From: Pseudolysinimonas sp051954455
GTDB taxonomy: Bacteria; Actinomycetota; Actinomycetes; Actinomycetales; Microbacteriaceae
Assembly: GCF_051954455.1 (NCBI RefSeq)
Contig: NZ_JBQCHS010000030.1
Span: 62,001 to 126,000, forward strand
Length of the DNA: 64,000 nt
Reading direction: 5' to 3'
Below, one piece after another: positions 15,979 through 24,920 of the stretch. The position numbers and the translations under genes were made by a program. The first letter of the stretch is position 1, and each line of letters opens with the position of its first letter. The notes beneath the pieces are model-generated. The model was not told the origin of the DNA and searched no databases. It was given only the letters and a program-made list of their open reading frames with translations.

Positions 15979-16680
15979 ATGAGCGACCAGCCCGCGGACC
16001 CGCAGCAGCACGACCACGACGAGGTCGAGCAGGAGCTGGACGCCCTCGACGAGCTCGACGCCCGACGCGGCCGTCGCCGTTCGACGCTGCCGCCGGAGCA
16101 GCTCCGCTCCCTCTTCGAGGAGCAGGCCATCCCGTTCATGGACCAGCTCTACGCGGCGGCCATGCGGATGACACGCAATCCCGCCGACGCCGGCGACCTC
16201 GTGCAGGAGACGTACGTCAAGGCGTACGCCGCGTTCGGCCAGTTCGAGCAGGGCACCAATCTCAAGGCGTGGATGTACCGCATCCTCACCAACACGTTCA
16301 TCAACGGCTACCGCAAGAACCAGCGCCAGCCTTACCAGAACGCGATCGACGACCTCGAGGACTGGCAGCTCGGGTCGGCCGAGACGCTCACGCAGACGCG
16401 CTCGACGCGCTCCGCGGAAGCGGAGGCCATCGACCACCTGCCGGACAGCGACGTCAAGGATGCGCTGCAGTCGATCCCCGAGGACTTCCGGCTGGCGGTG
16501 TACCTCGCCGACGTCGAGGGCTTCGCGTACCAGGAGATCGCGGACATCATGAAGACCCCCGTCGGCACCGTCATGAGCCGGCTGCATCGCGGCCGTCGGC
16601 TCCTGCGCGAGCGTCTCGCCGACTACGCACGGGACCGCGGATTCACGGTTCCCGAACCCGCCACCAGGAGCAAGCGATGA
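15979..16680 (+). CDS. sigR: ECF sigma factor of the thiol-oxidative stress response
   Basis: A group IV (ECF12-like) sigma factor, 233 aa from ATG 15979. Region 2 is MDQLYAAAMRMTRNPADAGD to LKAWMYRILTNTF and region 4 is VKDALQSIPEDFRLAVYLAD to GTVMSRLHRGRRLL. It is followed with ATGA overlap by its zinc anti-sigma factor. An in-frame GTG at 15922 with a well-placed AGGAG (15909-15913) could make a form 19 residues longer. The SigR-type promoter at 15855 and the TAGACT at 15965 suggest two transcripts. Expected regulon: thioredoxin, mycothiol and protein repair genes. Confidence 0.92.
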   Translation: MSDQPADPQQHDHDEVEQELDALDELDARRGRRRSTLPPEQLRSLFEEQAIPFMDQLYAAAMRMTRNPADAGDLVQETYVKAYAAFGQFEQGTNLKAWMYRILTNTFINGYRKNQRQPYQNAIDDLEDWQLGSAETLTQTRSTRSAEAEAIDHLPDSDVKDALQSIPEDFRLAVYLADVEGFAYQEIADIMKTPVGTVMSRLHRGRRLLRERLADYARDRGFTVPEPATRSKR

Positions 16681-16907
16681 CCGACTGCGGTTGCGACCAG
16701 GCCAAGGCCGAACTCGAGGAGTACCTGCACCGCGAGCTGAGCGAGCAGGACTACCGCGACGTGTCCGACCACCTCGAGAGCTGCGAGGACTGCTCGGCCG
16801 AGCACCTCGTGGGCGTGACGCTCACGCTGAAGATGCAGAAGGCGTGCCGCGAGGTGGCGCCGGCCGACCTCAAGGCGGCGGTCCTGGCGGCGCTCGGCGA
16901 GCACTGA
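16677..16907 (+). CDS. rsrA: Zinc-binding redox-sensing anti-sigma factor
   Basis: A 76-aa ZAS-family anti-sigma factor. The HxxxCxxC motif is H32-C36-C39 (HLESCEDC), with further Cys at 4, 6 and 56. Under reducing conditions it binds zinc and holds SigR; disulfide formation expels zinc and frees the sigma factor. The mycothiol-system family assignment fits the sigma partner, with which it overlaps by 4 bp. Its stop is followed after 7 bp by a long palindrome that separates it from the convergent kgd. Confidence 0.93.
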   Translation: MTDCGCDQAKAELEEYLHRELSEQDYRDVSDHLESCEDCSAEHLVGVTLTLKMQKACREVAPADLKAAVLAALGEH

Positions 16908-16914
16908 CCCGCCC

Positions 16915-16956
16915 GCGGATCGAGTAGCCGCGAAGCGTCGGCGCTACTCGATCCGC
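16915..16956. repeat. REP-like palindrome, copy 1 (14-bp arms)
   Basis: GCGGATCGAGTAGC (16915-16928) and GCTACTCGATCCGC (16943-16956) are perfect inverted repeats around a 14-nt loop. It lies between the convergent stops of rsrA and kgd and could end transcription from both sides. Related elements are at 24878 and 34732. Confidence 0.8.
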
Positions 16957-16964
16957 CGGGGAGG

Positions 16965-19900
16965 TCAGACGGTGATCGCCGCCGAGATCAGCGCCGCCAG
17001 CTCCGCCGCGCTCCGCTTGCTGGAGCCGGCCGCCGTCGCCGCCGACGCCGGCCGCGACACGACCCGGATCGTGCGGTCGAGCTGCGGCACGACCTGCTGG
17101 TTGATGAACGGCCAGGCGCCCTGGTTCTCCGGCTCCTCCTGGACCCACACGACCTCGGCGTTCGGGTACGACGCGATCGTCGCCTTCAGCGCGTCGATCG
17201 GGGTCGGGTAGAGCTGCTCGACGCGCACCAGCGCGACCCGCGACTCCCCGGTCTTCTCGAGCTCGCCGAGCAGGTCGTAGTGCAGCTTGCCGGCGTGCAG
17301 GAGCACCCGCGTGACGGCGCCCTTGTCGCTGACGCGCGCGTCGTCGATCACCGGCTCGAACCGACCGCTCGTGAACGCGGCGAGGTCGCTCGTCGCGCCG
17401 CGGAGACGCAGCATCGACTTCGGGGTGAAGACGACGAGCGGGCGACGCGGGCGCGCGTACGCCTGCCGGCGCAGCAGGTGGAAGTACGACGCCGGCGTCG
17501 ACGGCCGGGCGATCGTCAGGTTGTCCTCCGCGGCGAGCTGGAGGTACCGCTCCATGCGCGCCGACGAGTGGTCCGGTCCCTGGCCCTCGTTGCCGTGCGG
17601 CAGCAGCAGCACCACGGAGGAGCGCTGCCCCCACTTCTGCTCGGCCGACGACACGAAGGTGTCGATCAGGCTCTGCGCGCCGTCGGCGAAGTCGCCGTAC
17701 TGCGCCTCCCACAGGACGAGCGCGTCGGCCCGCTCGACCGAGTAGCCGTATTCGAACCCCATCGCCCCGTACTCGCTGAGCAGCGAGTCGTAGATCCAGA
17801 GGCGCGCCTGGTGCTCGGAGAGGTTCGCGAGCGGCAGCCACTCCTGTCCGTTGACCCGGTCGTGGAGCACGGCCTGCCGCTGCACGAACGTGCCGCGGCG
17901 CGAATCCTGGCCGGCGAAGCGCACCGGGGTGCCCTCGAGGAGCACGGAACCGAGCGCGAGGAGCTCGCCGAAGGCCCAGTCGATGCCGCCGTTGCGGCTC
18001 ATGTCGACGCGCTTCTGCAGCAGCTGCTTGAGCTTCGGGTGGACCGTGAAGCCCTCCGGCACGTTCGCGAACGCGTCGCCGATGAGGTGCACGACCTCCT
18101 CGCTCACGCCCGTGGACGCGGGCTCGCCGGCCGAGTCGTCCTGCTGCGAGCTCGGCCGCTCCAGGTCGGTGCCGGAGCCGCCGTCGCCCGAGACGACCGG
18201 GATCGCGCCCGTCTGCGCCGCGTGCGTCTCCGCGAAGGCGCGCTCGAGCCGCTCCTGGAAGTCCTGGTGCGCCCGGTCGGCCTCCTCCTGCGTGATGTCG
18301 CCGCGGCCGACGAGCGCCTCCATGTAGAGCGTGCGCGTGGAGCGCTTCGCCTCGATGAGGTTGTACATGAGGGGCTGCGTCATCGACGGGTCGTCGCCCT
18401 CGTTGTGCCCGCGCCGGCGGTAGCAGACGAGGTCGATGACCACGTCGCGCTTGAACTGCTGGCGGTAGGCGACGGCCATCTCCGAGACGCGGACCACGGC
18501 CTCCGGGTCGTCGCCGTTCACGTGGAAGACGGGGGCCTGGATCACCTTGGCGACGTCGGTGGAGTACACCGAGGTGCGTCCGTCGCCGGGCTGGGTGGTG
18601 AAGCCGACCTGGTTGTTGATGTTGAGGTGGACCGTGCCGCCGGTCTTGTAGGCCCGCAGCTGCGACATCTGGAAGACCTCGTACACGATGCCCTGGCCCG
18701 CCATCGCGGCGTCGCCGTGCACCATGATCGGCAGCACGTTGTAGGTGCCGCTCGGCTGGCGGTCCTGCTTGGCGCGGACGATGCCCTCCATGACCGGGTC
18801 GACGGTCTCGAGGTGCGAGGGGTTGGCCGCGAGGTACACGGGGATCTCGGCGCCGTCGAGCGCCGTGAACGTGCCCTCGGTGCCGAGGTGGTACTTGACG
18901 TCGCCCGAGCCCTGGACCGTCTTCGGGTCCTGCGTGCCCTCGAACTCGCGGAACACCTGGCCGTAGGTCTTGCCGGCGATGTTGGTGAGCGTGTTGAGGC
19001 GGCCGCGGTGGGCCATGCCGATGACGGCCTCCGACAGCCCCGCGTGCGCGGCGGACTGCAGGATCGCGTCGAGCGAGGCGATGTAGGACTCGCCCCCCTC
19101 GAGGCTGAAGCGCTTCTGCCCGACGTACTTGGTCTGCAGGAAGGTCTCGAACGCCTCGGCCTCGTTGAGCTTGCCGAGGATGCGGAGCTGCTCCTCCTTG
19201 GTCGGCTTCTCGTACTTCTGCTCCAGGCGCTCCTGGAACCAGCGGCGCTGCTCCGGGTCCTCGATGTGCATGTACTCGACGCCGACGGTGCGGCAGTAGG
19301 CGTCGCGGAGGACGCCCAGGATGTCGCGGAGGAGCGCCGTCCGCTTGCCGGCGAAGCCGCCGACCACGAACTCCCGGTCGAGGTCCCAGAAGGTGAGGCC
19401 GTGGCTCGCGATGTCGAGGTCGGGGTGGCTGCGCTGCTTGTACTCGAGCGGGTCGACGTCGGCCATGAGGTGGCCGCGCTCGCGGTAGGAGTCGATGAGC
19501 TCCTGCACGCGCGCCGTCTTGTCGATGCGCGACGAGATGTCGACGTTGATGTCCTCGGCCCAGTGGATCGGGTCGTAGGGGATCCGCAGCGCGGCGAAGA
19601 TCTCCTCGTAGAAGTCCTTCTGGCCGATGAGGCGCTCGTGGACCTTCTTGAGGAACTCGCCCGAACCGGCGCCCTGGATGACGCGGTGGTCGTAGGTGCT
19701 GGTCAGGGTGATGGTCTTGCCGATGCCGAGCTCGGCGAGGGTCTTCGGGCTCGAGCCCTGGAACGCGGCCGGGTACTCGAGGGCGCCCGCGCCGATGATG
19801 CAGCCCTGGCCCTTGGTGAGGCGCGGGACCGAGTGCTCGGTGCCGATGCCGCCCGGGTTGGTCAGCGAGATCGTGATGCCCTGGAAGTCGCCCGCCGTGA

Positions 19901-20771
19901 GCTTGTTGGCGCGGGCGCGCGCGACGACGTCCTCGTAGGCGGCGATGAACTCGCCGAAGGTCATCGTGTCGGCGCGCTTGATGCCCGGCACGAGGAGCGA
20001 GCGGGTGCCGTCCGGCTTCGGGATGTCGATCGCGATGCCGAGGGTGACGTGCGCGGGGACGACGACGCTGGGCTTGCCGTCCGGCTCGTCGTAGTAGACG
20101 TTCTGGCTCGGGAACTCCTTGAGCGTCTGCACCATCGCCCAGGCGATCAGGTGCGTGAAGGAGATCTTGCCGCCGCGGGCGCGCTTCAGGTGGTTGTTGA
20201 TGACGATGCGGTTGTCGATCATCAGCTTCGCCGGGATCGTGCGGACGCTCGTCGCGGTCGGGACGGAGAGGCTCGCGTCCATGTTGGCGGCGATGGTCTT
20301 GGCGATGCCGCGGAGGGGGGTCACCTCGTCCTGCTCGGCCTCGGTGACGATCGGGTTGGCGCCGGTCTGCGGGGCGTCGGCGGGGACGGGCTGCGGCTTC
20401 GGCGGAGCGGACGTCGTGCGGGCGACGGGCTGCTGCGGTGCGGCGGCGGGAGCCGGTGCCGCCGGTGCGGCGGCGGGCTCGGTCGGTGCCGGCAGGTCGG
20501 GGGTCACGGCGCCGGCGGACGGCTCCGCCGGGATCAGCGGCTCACTGGTCGGCGGCTCCGGCGCGACGACCTGCGCGGGAGGGAGGGTGATCGCGGCGGT
20601 CGGGGTGGGGTCGACGGGGTGGTACGACTCGAGCACCGGCCACCAGCTCCGGTCGACGGAGTTCTTGTCCTGCCGGTAGCGCTCGTAGAGCTCATCCACC
20701 AGCCATTCGTTGGCTCCGAACTCCGATGAGTTCGCATCTTCGGACTCGACACCCGTCACGGGGTTGGTCAC
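16965..20771 (-). CDS. kgd: Multifunctional 2-oxoglutarate decarboxylase/dehydrogenase E1-E2 fusion
   Basis: A 1268-aa actinobacterial KGD/OdhA enzyme of the TCA cycle. Order: N-terminal SucA-like helix (NEWLVDELYERYRQDKNSVD), Ala/Pro linker, E2-type succinyltransferase domain without a lipoyl domain (TYDHRVIQGAGSGEFL), then the E1 domain (MAHRGRLNTLTNI, GDAAMAGQGIVYE, NINNQVGFTTQPGDGR). It needs TPP and Mg. In corynebacteria and mycobacteria it is inhibited by the FHA protein OdhI/GarA. Start GTG 20771 is preferred; the frame is open to GTG 20819. Divergent from guaB1. Confidence 0.95.
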   Translation of the reverse strand: MTNPVTGVESEDANSSEFGANEWLVDELYERYRQDKNSVDRSWWPVLESYHPVDPTPTAAITLPPAQVVAPEPPTSEPLIPAEPSAGAVTPDLPAPTEPAAAPAAPAPAAAPQQPVARTTSAPPKPQPVPADAPQTGANPIVTEAEQDEVTPLRGIAKTIAANMDASLSVPTATSVRTIPAKLMIDNRIVINNHLKRARGGKISFTHLIAWAMVQTLKEFPSQNVYYDEPDGKPSVVVPAHVTLGIAIDIPKPDGTRSLLVPGIKRADTMTFGEFIAAYEDVVARARANKLTAGDFQGITISLTNPGGIGTEHSVPRLTKGQGCIIGAGALEYPAAFQGSSPKTLAELGIGKTITLTSTYDHRVIQGAGSGEFLKKVHERLIGQKDFYEEIFAALRIPYDPIHWAEDINVDISSRIDKTARVQELIDSYRERGHLMADVDPLEYKQRSHPDLDIASHGLTFWDLDREFVVGGFAGKRTALLRDILGVLRDAYCRTVGVEYMHIEDPEQRRWFQERLEQKYEKPTKEEQLRILGKLNEAEAFETFLQTKYVGQKRFSLEGGESYIASLDAILQSAAHAGLSEAVIGMAHRGRLNTLTNIAGKTYGQVFREFEGTQDPKTVQGSGDVKYHLGTEGTFTALDGAEIPVYLAANPSHLETVDPVMEGIVRAKQDRQPSGTYNVLPIMVHGDAAMAGQGIVYEVFQMSQLRAYKTGGTVHLNINNQVGFTTQPGDGRTSVYSTDVAKVIQAPVFHVNGDDPEAVVRVSEMAVAYRQQFKRDVVIDLVCYRRRGHNEGDDPSMTQPLMYNLIEAKRSTRTLYMEALVGRGDITQEEADRAHQDFQERLERAFAETHAAQTGAIPVVSGDGGSGTDLERPSSQQDDSAGEPASTGVSEEVVHLIGDAFANVPEGFTVHPKLKQLLQKRVDMSRNGGIDWAFGELLALGSVLLEGTPVRFAGQDSRRGTFVQRQAVLHDRVNGQEWLPLANLSEHQARLWIYDSLLSEYGAMGFEYGYSVERADALVLWEAQYGDFADGAQSLIDTFVSSAEQKWGQRSSVVLLLPHGNEGQGPDHSSARMERYLQLAAEDNLTIARPSTPASYFHLLRRQAYARPRRPLVVFTPKSMLRLRGATSDLAAFTSGRFEPVIDDARVSDKGAVTRVLLHAGKLHYDLLGELEKTGESRVALVRVEQLYPTPIDALKATIASYPNAEVVWVQEEPENQGAWPFINQQVVPQLDRTIRVVSRPASAATAAGSSKRSAAELAALISAAITV

Positions 20772-20896
20772 GGCTGAATCGCCCTCTTTCTCCGTCGACA
20801 ACGCCCCCAAGTTAACCACCTCGGGGTCCCTCGCGCCGACGCCCGAGGTGGGGGCGAACCCGGAAATCCCCGCGTTCTTGCAGATACCGTGGAGAC

Positions 20897-22351
20897 ATGC
20901 GATTCCTGGGTGAGCGACCGCCTCACGACCTCACCTACTCGGACGTCTTCCTGGTCCCCAGCCGCTCGGACGTGACGAGCCGGCTCGACGTGGATCTGTC
21001 CACCGGCGACGGCACCGGGGCCACGATCCCGATCGTCGCCGCGAACATGAACTCGGTCACCGGACCGCGCCTCGCGGCGACGCTCGCCCGACGCGGCGGC
21101 CTCGGTGTGCTGCCGCAGGACCTGCCGCTCCAGGAGCTCGACGCCGCGATCCGCTGGGTCAAGGACCAGCCGATCCTCTGGGACACCCCGCTCGTCCTGC
21201 CGCCGTCGGCCACGGTCGCCGACGCGCTCGCCCTGCTGCCGTCGAGCGAGGGCCACGGCATCGTGCTCCGCGGCGACGATGGCGCCCCGCACGGCGCGAT
21301 CCCCGCGGTGCGCCTCGCGACCGCCCTGCCCGACGCCCGCCTCGGCGACCTCGTGCACGGCGCGATCCCCGCGCTCGACGCGGAGGAGCTGGAGGCCGAC
21401 CCCCGCGGCGGCGCCCGCGCCGCGTTCGACCTCATGGCCGAGGGCGGGATCGACTTCGCGCTCGTCGAGCGGCACGGCCGCGTCATCGGCACGACGAGCC
21501 CGCGCAGCGCCCTCCGCGGCACGCTGTACCGGCCCGCGCTCGACGCGCAGCGCCGGCTCCGCGTCGCGGCGGCCGTCGGCATCAACGGCGACGTCGCCTC
21601 CAAGGCGGCGGCGCTCGCCGGGGCCGGTGTCGACGTGCTCGTCGTCGACACCGCCCACGGGCACCAGGAGGGGATGCTGCGCGCGCTCGCCGCGGTGAGC
21701 GGCCTCGGCCTCGGCATCCCGATCGTCGCCGGCAACATCGTCACCGCCGACGGCGTGCGCGACCTCGTCGACGCGGGTGCCACGATCCTCAAGGTCGGCG
21801 TCGGGCCGGGTGCCATGTGCACGACGCGCATGATGACCGCCGTCGGGCGTCCGCAGTTCTCGGCCGTGCTCGAGACGGCGGAGGCCGCGCGCTCGCTCGG
21901 CGCGCACGTGTGGGCCGATGGCGGCGTGCGCTACCCCCGCGACGTCGCGCTCGCCCTCGCGGCCGGGGCGGCCTCCGTCATGATCGGCTCCTGGTTCGCC
22001 GGCACGATCGAGGCGCCGGGCCGGCTCGAGCTCGACGAGCGCGGGCGCCTCTACAAGCAGAGCTGGGGGATGGCGTCGACGAAGGCCGTCCACGACCGCT
22101 TCGGCCGGCTCGACGCCTACGAGCTCGCCCGCAAGGAGCTCTTCGCCGAGGGGATCTCGAGCTCGCGGATCTATCTCGACCCGCTGCGCCCGTCGCTCGA
22201 GGACCTGCTCGACATGATCACCTCGGGTGTCCGCAGCTCCTTCACCTACGCCGGCGCGAACGACCTCGAGGCGTTCCACGAGCGGGCGGCGGTCGGCTTC
22301 CAGAGCGCCGCCGGGTACGAGGAGGGCAAGCCGCTCCCCGTCGGCTGGTGA
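20897..22351 (+). CDS. guaB1: GuaB1-family IMP dehydrogenase-related protein (probable GMP reductase)
   Basis: A 484-aa TIM-barrel enzyme with a CBS pair in the insertion (about residues 95-210). The catalytic loop is VGPGAMCTTRMMTAVGRPQ with the Cys that attacks the purine C2; substrate and flap motifs are AANMNSVTGPR and WGMASTKAVHDRF. Mycobacterial GuaB1 has been shown to act as a GMP reductase regulated through its CBS domains, not as an IMP dehydrogenase. That activity is expected here but is inferred from family. The sequence is intact. Confidence 0.9.
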   Translation: MRFLGERPPHDLTYSDVFLVPSRSDVTSRLDVDLSTGDGTGATIPIVAANMNSVTGPRLAATLARRGGLGVLPQDLPLQELDAAIRWVKDQPILWDTPLVLPPSATVADALALLPSSEGHGIVLRGDDGAPHGAIPAVRLATALPDARLGDLVHGAIPALDAEELEADPRGGARAAFDLMAEGGIDFALVERHGRVIGTTSPRSALRGTLYRPALDAQRRLRVAAAVGINGDVASKAAALAGAGVDVLVVDTAHGHQEGMLRALAAVSGLGLGIPIVAGNIVTADGVRDLVDAGATILKVGVGPGAMCTTRMMTAVGRPQFSAVLETAEAARSLGAHVWADGGVRYPRDVALALAAGAASVMIGSWFAGTIEAPGRLELDERGRLYKQSWGMASTKAVHDRFGRLDAYELARKELFAEGISSSRIYLDPLRPSLEDLLDMITSGVRSSFTYAGANDLEAFHERAAVGFQSAAGYEEGKPLPVGW

Positions 22352-22410
22352 GCCCGCGGCCCGTGAGCGCATGAGGGCGGATGCCCAGGCGACGGGCCCG
22401 GCCCTGCCGG

Positions 22411-22416
22411 TAGACT
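22411..22416 (+). promoter_or_regulatory. -10 hexamer (TAGACT) of the CNNM operon
   Basis: TAGACT lies 9 bp before ATG 22426, which starts a 13-codon ORF, not the membrane protein itself. The transcript is predicted to be leaderless for that small ORF. Confidence 0.5.
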
Positions 22417-22425
22417 CGCCGGACC

Positions 22426-22467
22426 ATGGGCGACCCTCCGTCTGAACGCGGCACCCTCCTCCGATGA
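22426..22467 (+). CDS. 13-codon leaderless upstream ORF coupled to CNNM gene
   Basis: ATG 22426 opens MGDPPSERGTLLR and stops at TGA 22465-22467, overlapping the next ATG as ATGA. It sits right after a -10 hexamer, so its AUG would be at or near the 5' end of the mRNA. It could deliver ribosomes to the membrane-protein start by re-initiation. The peptide shows no recognisable motif. Expression is untested. Confidence 0.4.
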   Translation: MGDPPSERGTLLR

Positions 22468-23786
22468 GCGGCGACATCATCCTGCTGGTGATCGGGATCG
22501 TTCTCACGATCGGCACCGGCTTCTTCGTCGCGAGCGAGTTCACGCTCGTCAACCTCGACCGCGCCGATCTGGAGGCGCGTCAGGCCAAGGGCGAGACGAT
22601 GCTGGGCCCGGTCATCCGCGGCCTCCGGCACACGTCGACGCACCTCTCGAGTGCGCAGCTCGGCATCACGCTGACGACGCTCCTCACGGGCTTCACGCTC
22701 GAGCCCGCGTTCAGCGCCTTCCTCGAGCCACCGATCCGCGCCATGGGGCTCCCGCAGGGCGCCGTGGTGCCCGTCGCGTCGATCGTGGCCGTGGCCATCG
22801 CGACGCTCCTGTCGATGATCATCGGCGAGCTCGTCCCCAAGAACCTCGCGCTCGCGGTGACGCGGCAGATCGCGAAGATCGTTATCCCGTTCCAGCTCGG
22901 TTTCTCGACCGTGTTCAAGCCGGCGGTCTGGCTGCTCAACTCCTCGGCGAACGGCGTGCTCCGCCTGGTCGGGATCGAGCCGAAGGAGGAGCTGAGCTCC
23001 GCGCGGACGGCGGAGGAGCTGCGCACGCTCGTCCGCCGCTCGGCGAGCGAGGGATCCCTCGACCGCGACACGGCGACCCTGCTCGCGCGCACGCTCGTGT
23101 TCTCGGACCACGACGCGTCCGACGTGATGACGCCGCGCCCGCGGGTCGCGAGCGTCGACCGCTCGCAGAGCGCCCAGGCCGTCGTCGAGCTCGCGCGGCG
23201 AACCGGGTACTCCCGGTTCCCGGTCATCGACGACGACATCGACGACGTGACGGGCCTCGTGCACGTGAAGCAGGCGGTCGCCGTGCCGCGCGAGCGCAGA
23301 GCCGAGGTGCCGGTGTCGGCGCTCGCGACCGAGGCGCTCCGCGTGCCGGAGACGATGGGGCTCGACATGCTCCTCGGCGAGCTCCGCGGCCGCGGCTACC
23401 AGATGGCCGTCGTCGTCGACGAGTACGGCGGCACCGCGGGCGTCGCGACGCTCGAGGACCACGTCGAGGAGCTCGTCGGCGAGGTGTCGGACGAGCACGA
23501 CCGGAGCCGCCCGGACGTGGTCCGCAGCCGCGACTGGCTGACCTTTCCGGGCGCACTCCGGCCCGACGAGCTGCAGGAGCGCGCGGGCGTGCGGGTGCCG
23601 GAGGACGGTCCCTACGAGACCGTGGCCGGCTGGCTCATGAGCGAGCTCGGACGTGTCGCCCGCGCCGGCGACGAGGTCGCGGTGGAGGCCGGGACCTTCC
23701 GCGTCGAGCGCATGGACGGACGGCGGATCGACCGGATCCGGTTCACGCCCGCGCCGGACGCCGAGCCGACCGGGGAGCGCTCGTGA
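22464..23786 (+). CDS. CNNM/CBS-pair membrane protein (hemolysin C/CorC family), first copy
   Basis: A 440-aa protein. The N-terminal CNNM domain (DUF21) has about four helices, including FFVASEFTLVNLDRADLE and IIGELVPKNLAL. Two CBS motifs follow (VMTPRPRVASVDRSQS onward, then LDMLLGELRGRGYQMAVVVDEYGG), then a C-terminal CorC_HlyC domain (near residues 345-430). Members export or sense Mg2+/Co2+; 'hemolysin' is a historical name. It is followed by a second CNNM gene with GTGA overlap, and the two probably work as a heteromer or a two-gene unit. Confidence 0.92.
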   Translation: MSGDIILLVIGIVLTIGTGFFVASEFTLVNLDRADLEARQAKGETMLGPVIRGLRHTSTHLSSAQLGITLTTLLTGFTLEPAFSAFLEPPIRAMGLPQGAVVPVASIVAVAIATLLSMIIGELVPKNLALAVTRQIAKIVIPFQLGFSTVFKPAVWLLNSSANGVLRLVGIEPKEELSSARTAEELRTLVRRSASEGSLDRDTATLLARTLVFSDHDASDVMTPRPRVASVDRSQSAQAVVELARRTGYSRFPVIDDDIDDVTGLVHVKQAVAVPRERRAEVPVSALATEALRVPETMGLDMLLGELRGRGYQMAVVVDEYGGTAGVATLEDHVEELVGEVSDEHDRSRPDVVRSRDWLTFPGALRPDELQERAGVRVPEDGPYETVAGWLMSELGRVARAGDEVAVEAGTFRVERMDGRRIDRIRFTPAPDAEPTGERS

Positions 23787-24877
23787 TCGCCGCGGCCGTC
23801 GCGGCCGTCGCCCGTGCGGCAGAGGGCGCCGACGGCCCGAGCGGCGCCGACTGGTGGGGCATCTTCTGGCTCGTCGTGCTCCTCGTCTTCAACGCCTTCT
23901 TCGTCGCGGCGGAGTTCGCGATCATCTCCGCCCGCCGATCGCAGATCGAGCCGAAGGCCGACGCCGGCTCCCGCATCGCCAAGACGACGCTCTGGGCGAT
24001 GGAGCACGCGACGCTCATGCTCGCCTCGACCCAGCTCGGCATCACCATCTGCTCGCTGCTGATCCTCAACGTGTCGGAGCCCGCCATCCACCACCTGCTC
24101 GCGGCACCGCTCGGGTTCACGGGCTGGCCCGACGAGGTCATCAGCACCCTCGCGTTCATCGTGACGCTCGTCGTCGTCTCGTTCCTGCACGTCGTGTTCG
24201 GCGAGATGATCCCGAAGAACATCTCCTTCTCGATCCCGGACCGCGCGGCGCTCGTGCTGACGCTGCCGCTCGTCGGCTGGGCGACCGTGTTCCGCCCGAT
24301 CGTCGCGGCGCTCAACGGGATCGCGAACGGCGCGGTGCGCCTGTTCGGCATCGAGCCGAAGACGGAGGCGACGAGCGCGTTCACCGTCGACGAGGTGGCC
24401 ACGATCGTCGCCACCTCGACCCGCGAGGGGGTGCTGACCGACTCGACGGGCACGCTCGGCAACGCGTTCGAGTTCAGCACGAAGACCGTGCGCGACGTGG
24501 CCGTGCCGCTCGCGCAGCTCGTGACGCTTCCGGAGGACGCCACGCCCGCCGACCTGGAGCGCGCGGTCGCCCAGCACGGGTTCAGCCGCTACCCGCTCGT
24601 CGACGAGGCGGGCCAGCCGACCGGCTACCTGCACCTCAAGGACGTCATCGACCTCGACGACGACGAGTTCGATGAGCCCGTGCCGCCCAAGCGCATCCGT
24701 CAGATCGTGTCGATCTTCCGCGACACCGAGCTGGAGGACGCGCTCGCGATCATGCGGCGGTCGGGTGCGCACCTCGCGCGCTCGTTCGACGAGCAGGGCG
24801 CCACCCACGGGGTGCTGTTCCTGGAGGACATCATCGAGGAGCTGGTGGGGCAGGTCGACGACGCGACGCGTCGCTGA
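23783..24877 (+). CDS. CNNM/CBS-pair membrane protein, second copy
   Basis: A 364-aa protein coupled to the preceding gene. The CNNM domain shows FFVAAEFAIISARRSQIE and VFGEMIPKNISFS; two CBS repeats follow (VAVPLAQLVTLPEDATPADL; RQIVSIFRDTELEDALAIMR). It lacks the C-terminal CorC_HlyC domain found in its partner, ending shortly after FLEDIIEELVGQVDD. Paired long and short copies are common in actinobacteria. Role: probably divalent cation transport or homeostasis. Confidence 0.92.
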   Translation: MIAAAVAAVARAAEGADGPSGADWWGIFWLVVLLVFNAFFVAAEFAIISARRSQIEPKADAGSRIAKTTLWAMEHATLMLASTQLGITICSLLILNVSEPAIHHLLAAPLGFTGWPDEVISTLAFIVTLVVVSFLHVVFGEMIPKNISFSIPDRAALVLTLPLVGWATVFRPIVAALNGIANGAVRLFGIEPKTEATSAFTVDEVATIVATSTREGVLTDSTGTLGNAFEFSTKTVRDVAVPLAQLVTLPEDATPADLERAVAQHGFSRYPLVDEAGQPTGYLHLKDVIDLDDDEFDEPVPPKRIRQIVSIFRDTELEDALAIMRRSGAHLARSFDEQGATHGVLFLEDIIEELVGQVDDATRR

Positions 24878-24920
24878 CGCGGGTCGAGTGTCGGACGCTG
24901 CGCGGGCTACTCGACCCGCG
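24878..24920. repeat. REP-like palindrome, copy 2 (12-bp arms)
   Basis: CGCGGGTCGAGT (24878-24889) and ACTCGACCCGCG (24909-24920) are perfect arms around a 19-nt loop. It fills the gap between two convergent genes, and its right arm includes the stop codon of the old yellow enzyme gene. It has the same core (GGTCGAGTAGC-like) as copies 1 and 3. Confidence 0.75.

Noticed and set aside
17280..20729. 1149-residue plus-strand open frame opposite kgd
   Set aside because: Low-complexity Arg/Val/Leu/Glu composition from antisense of a high-GC gene; kgd on the other strand has clear domains.
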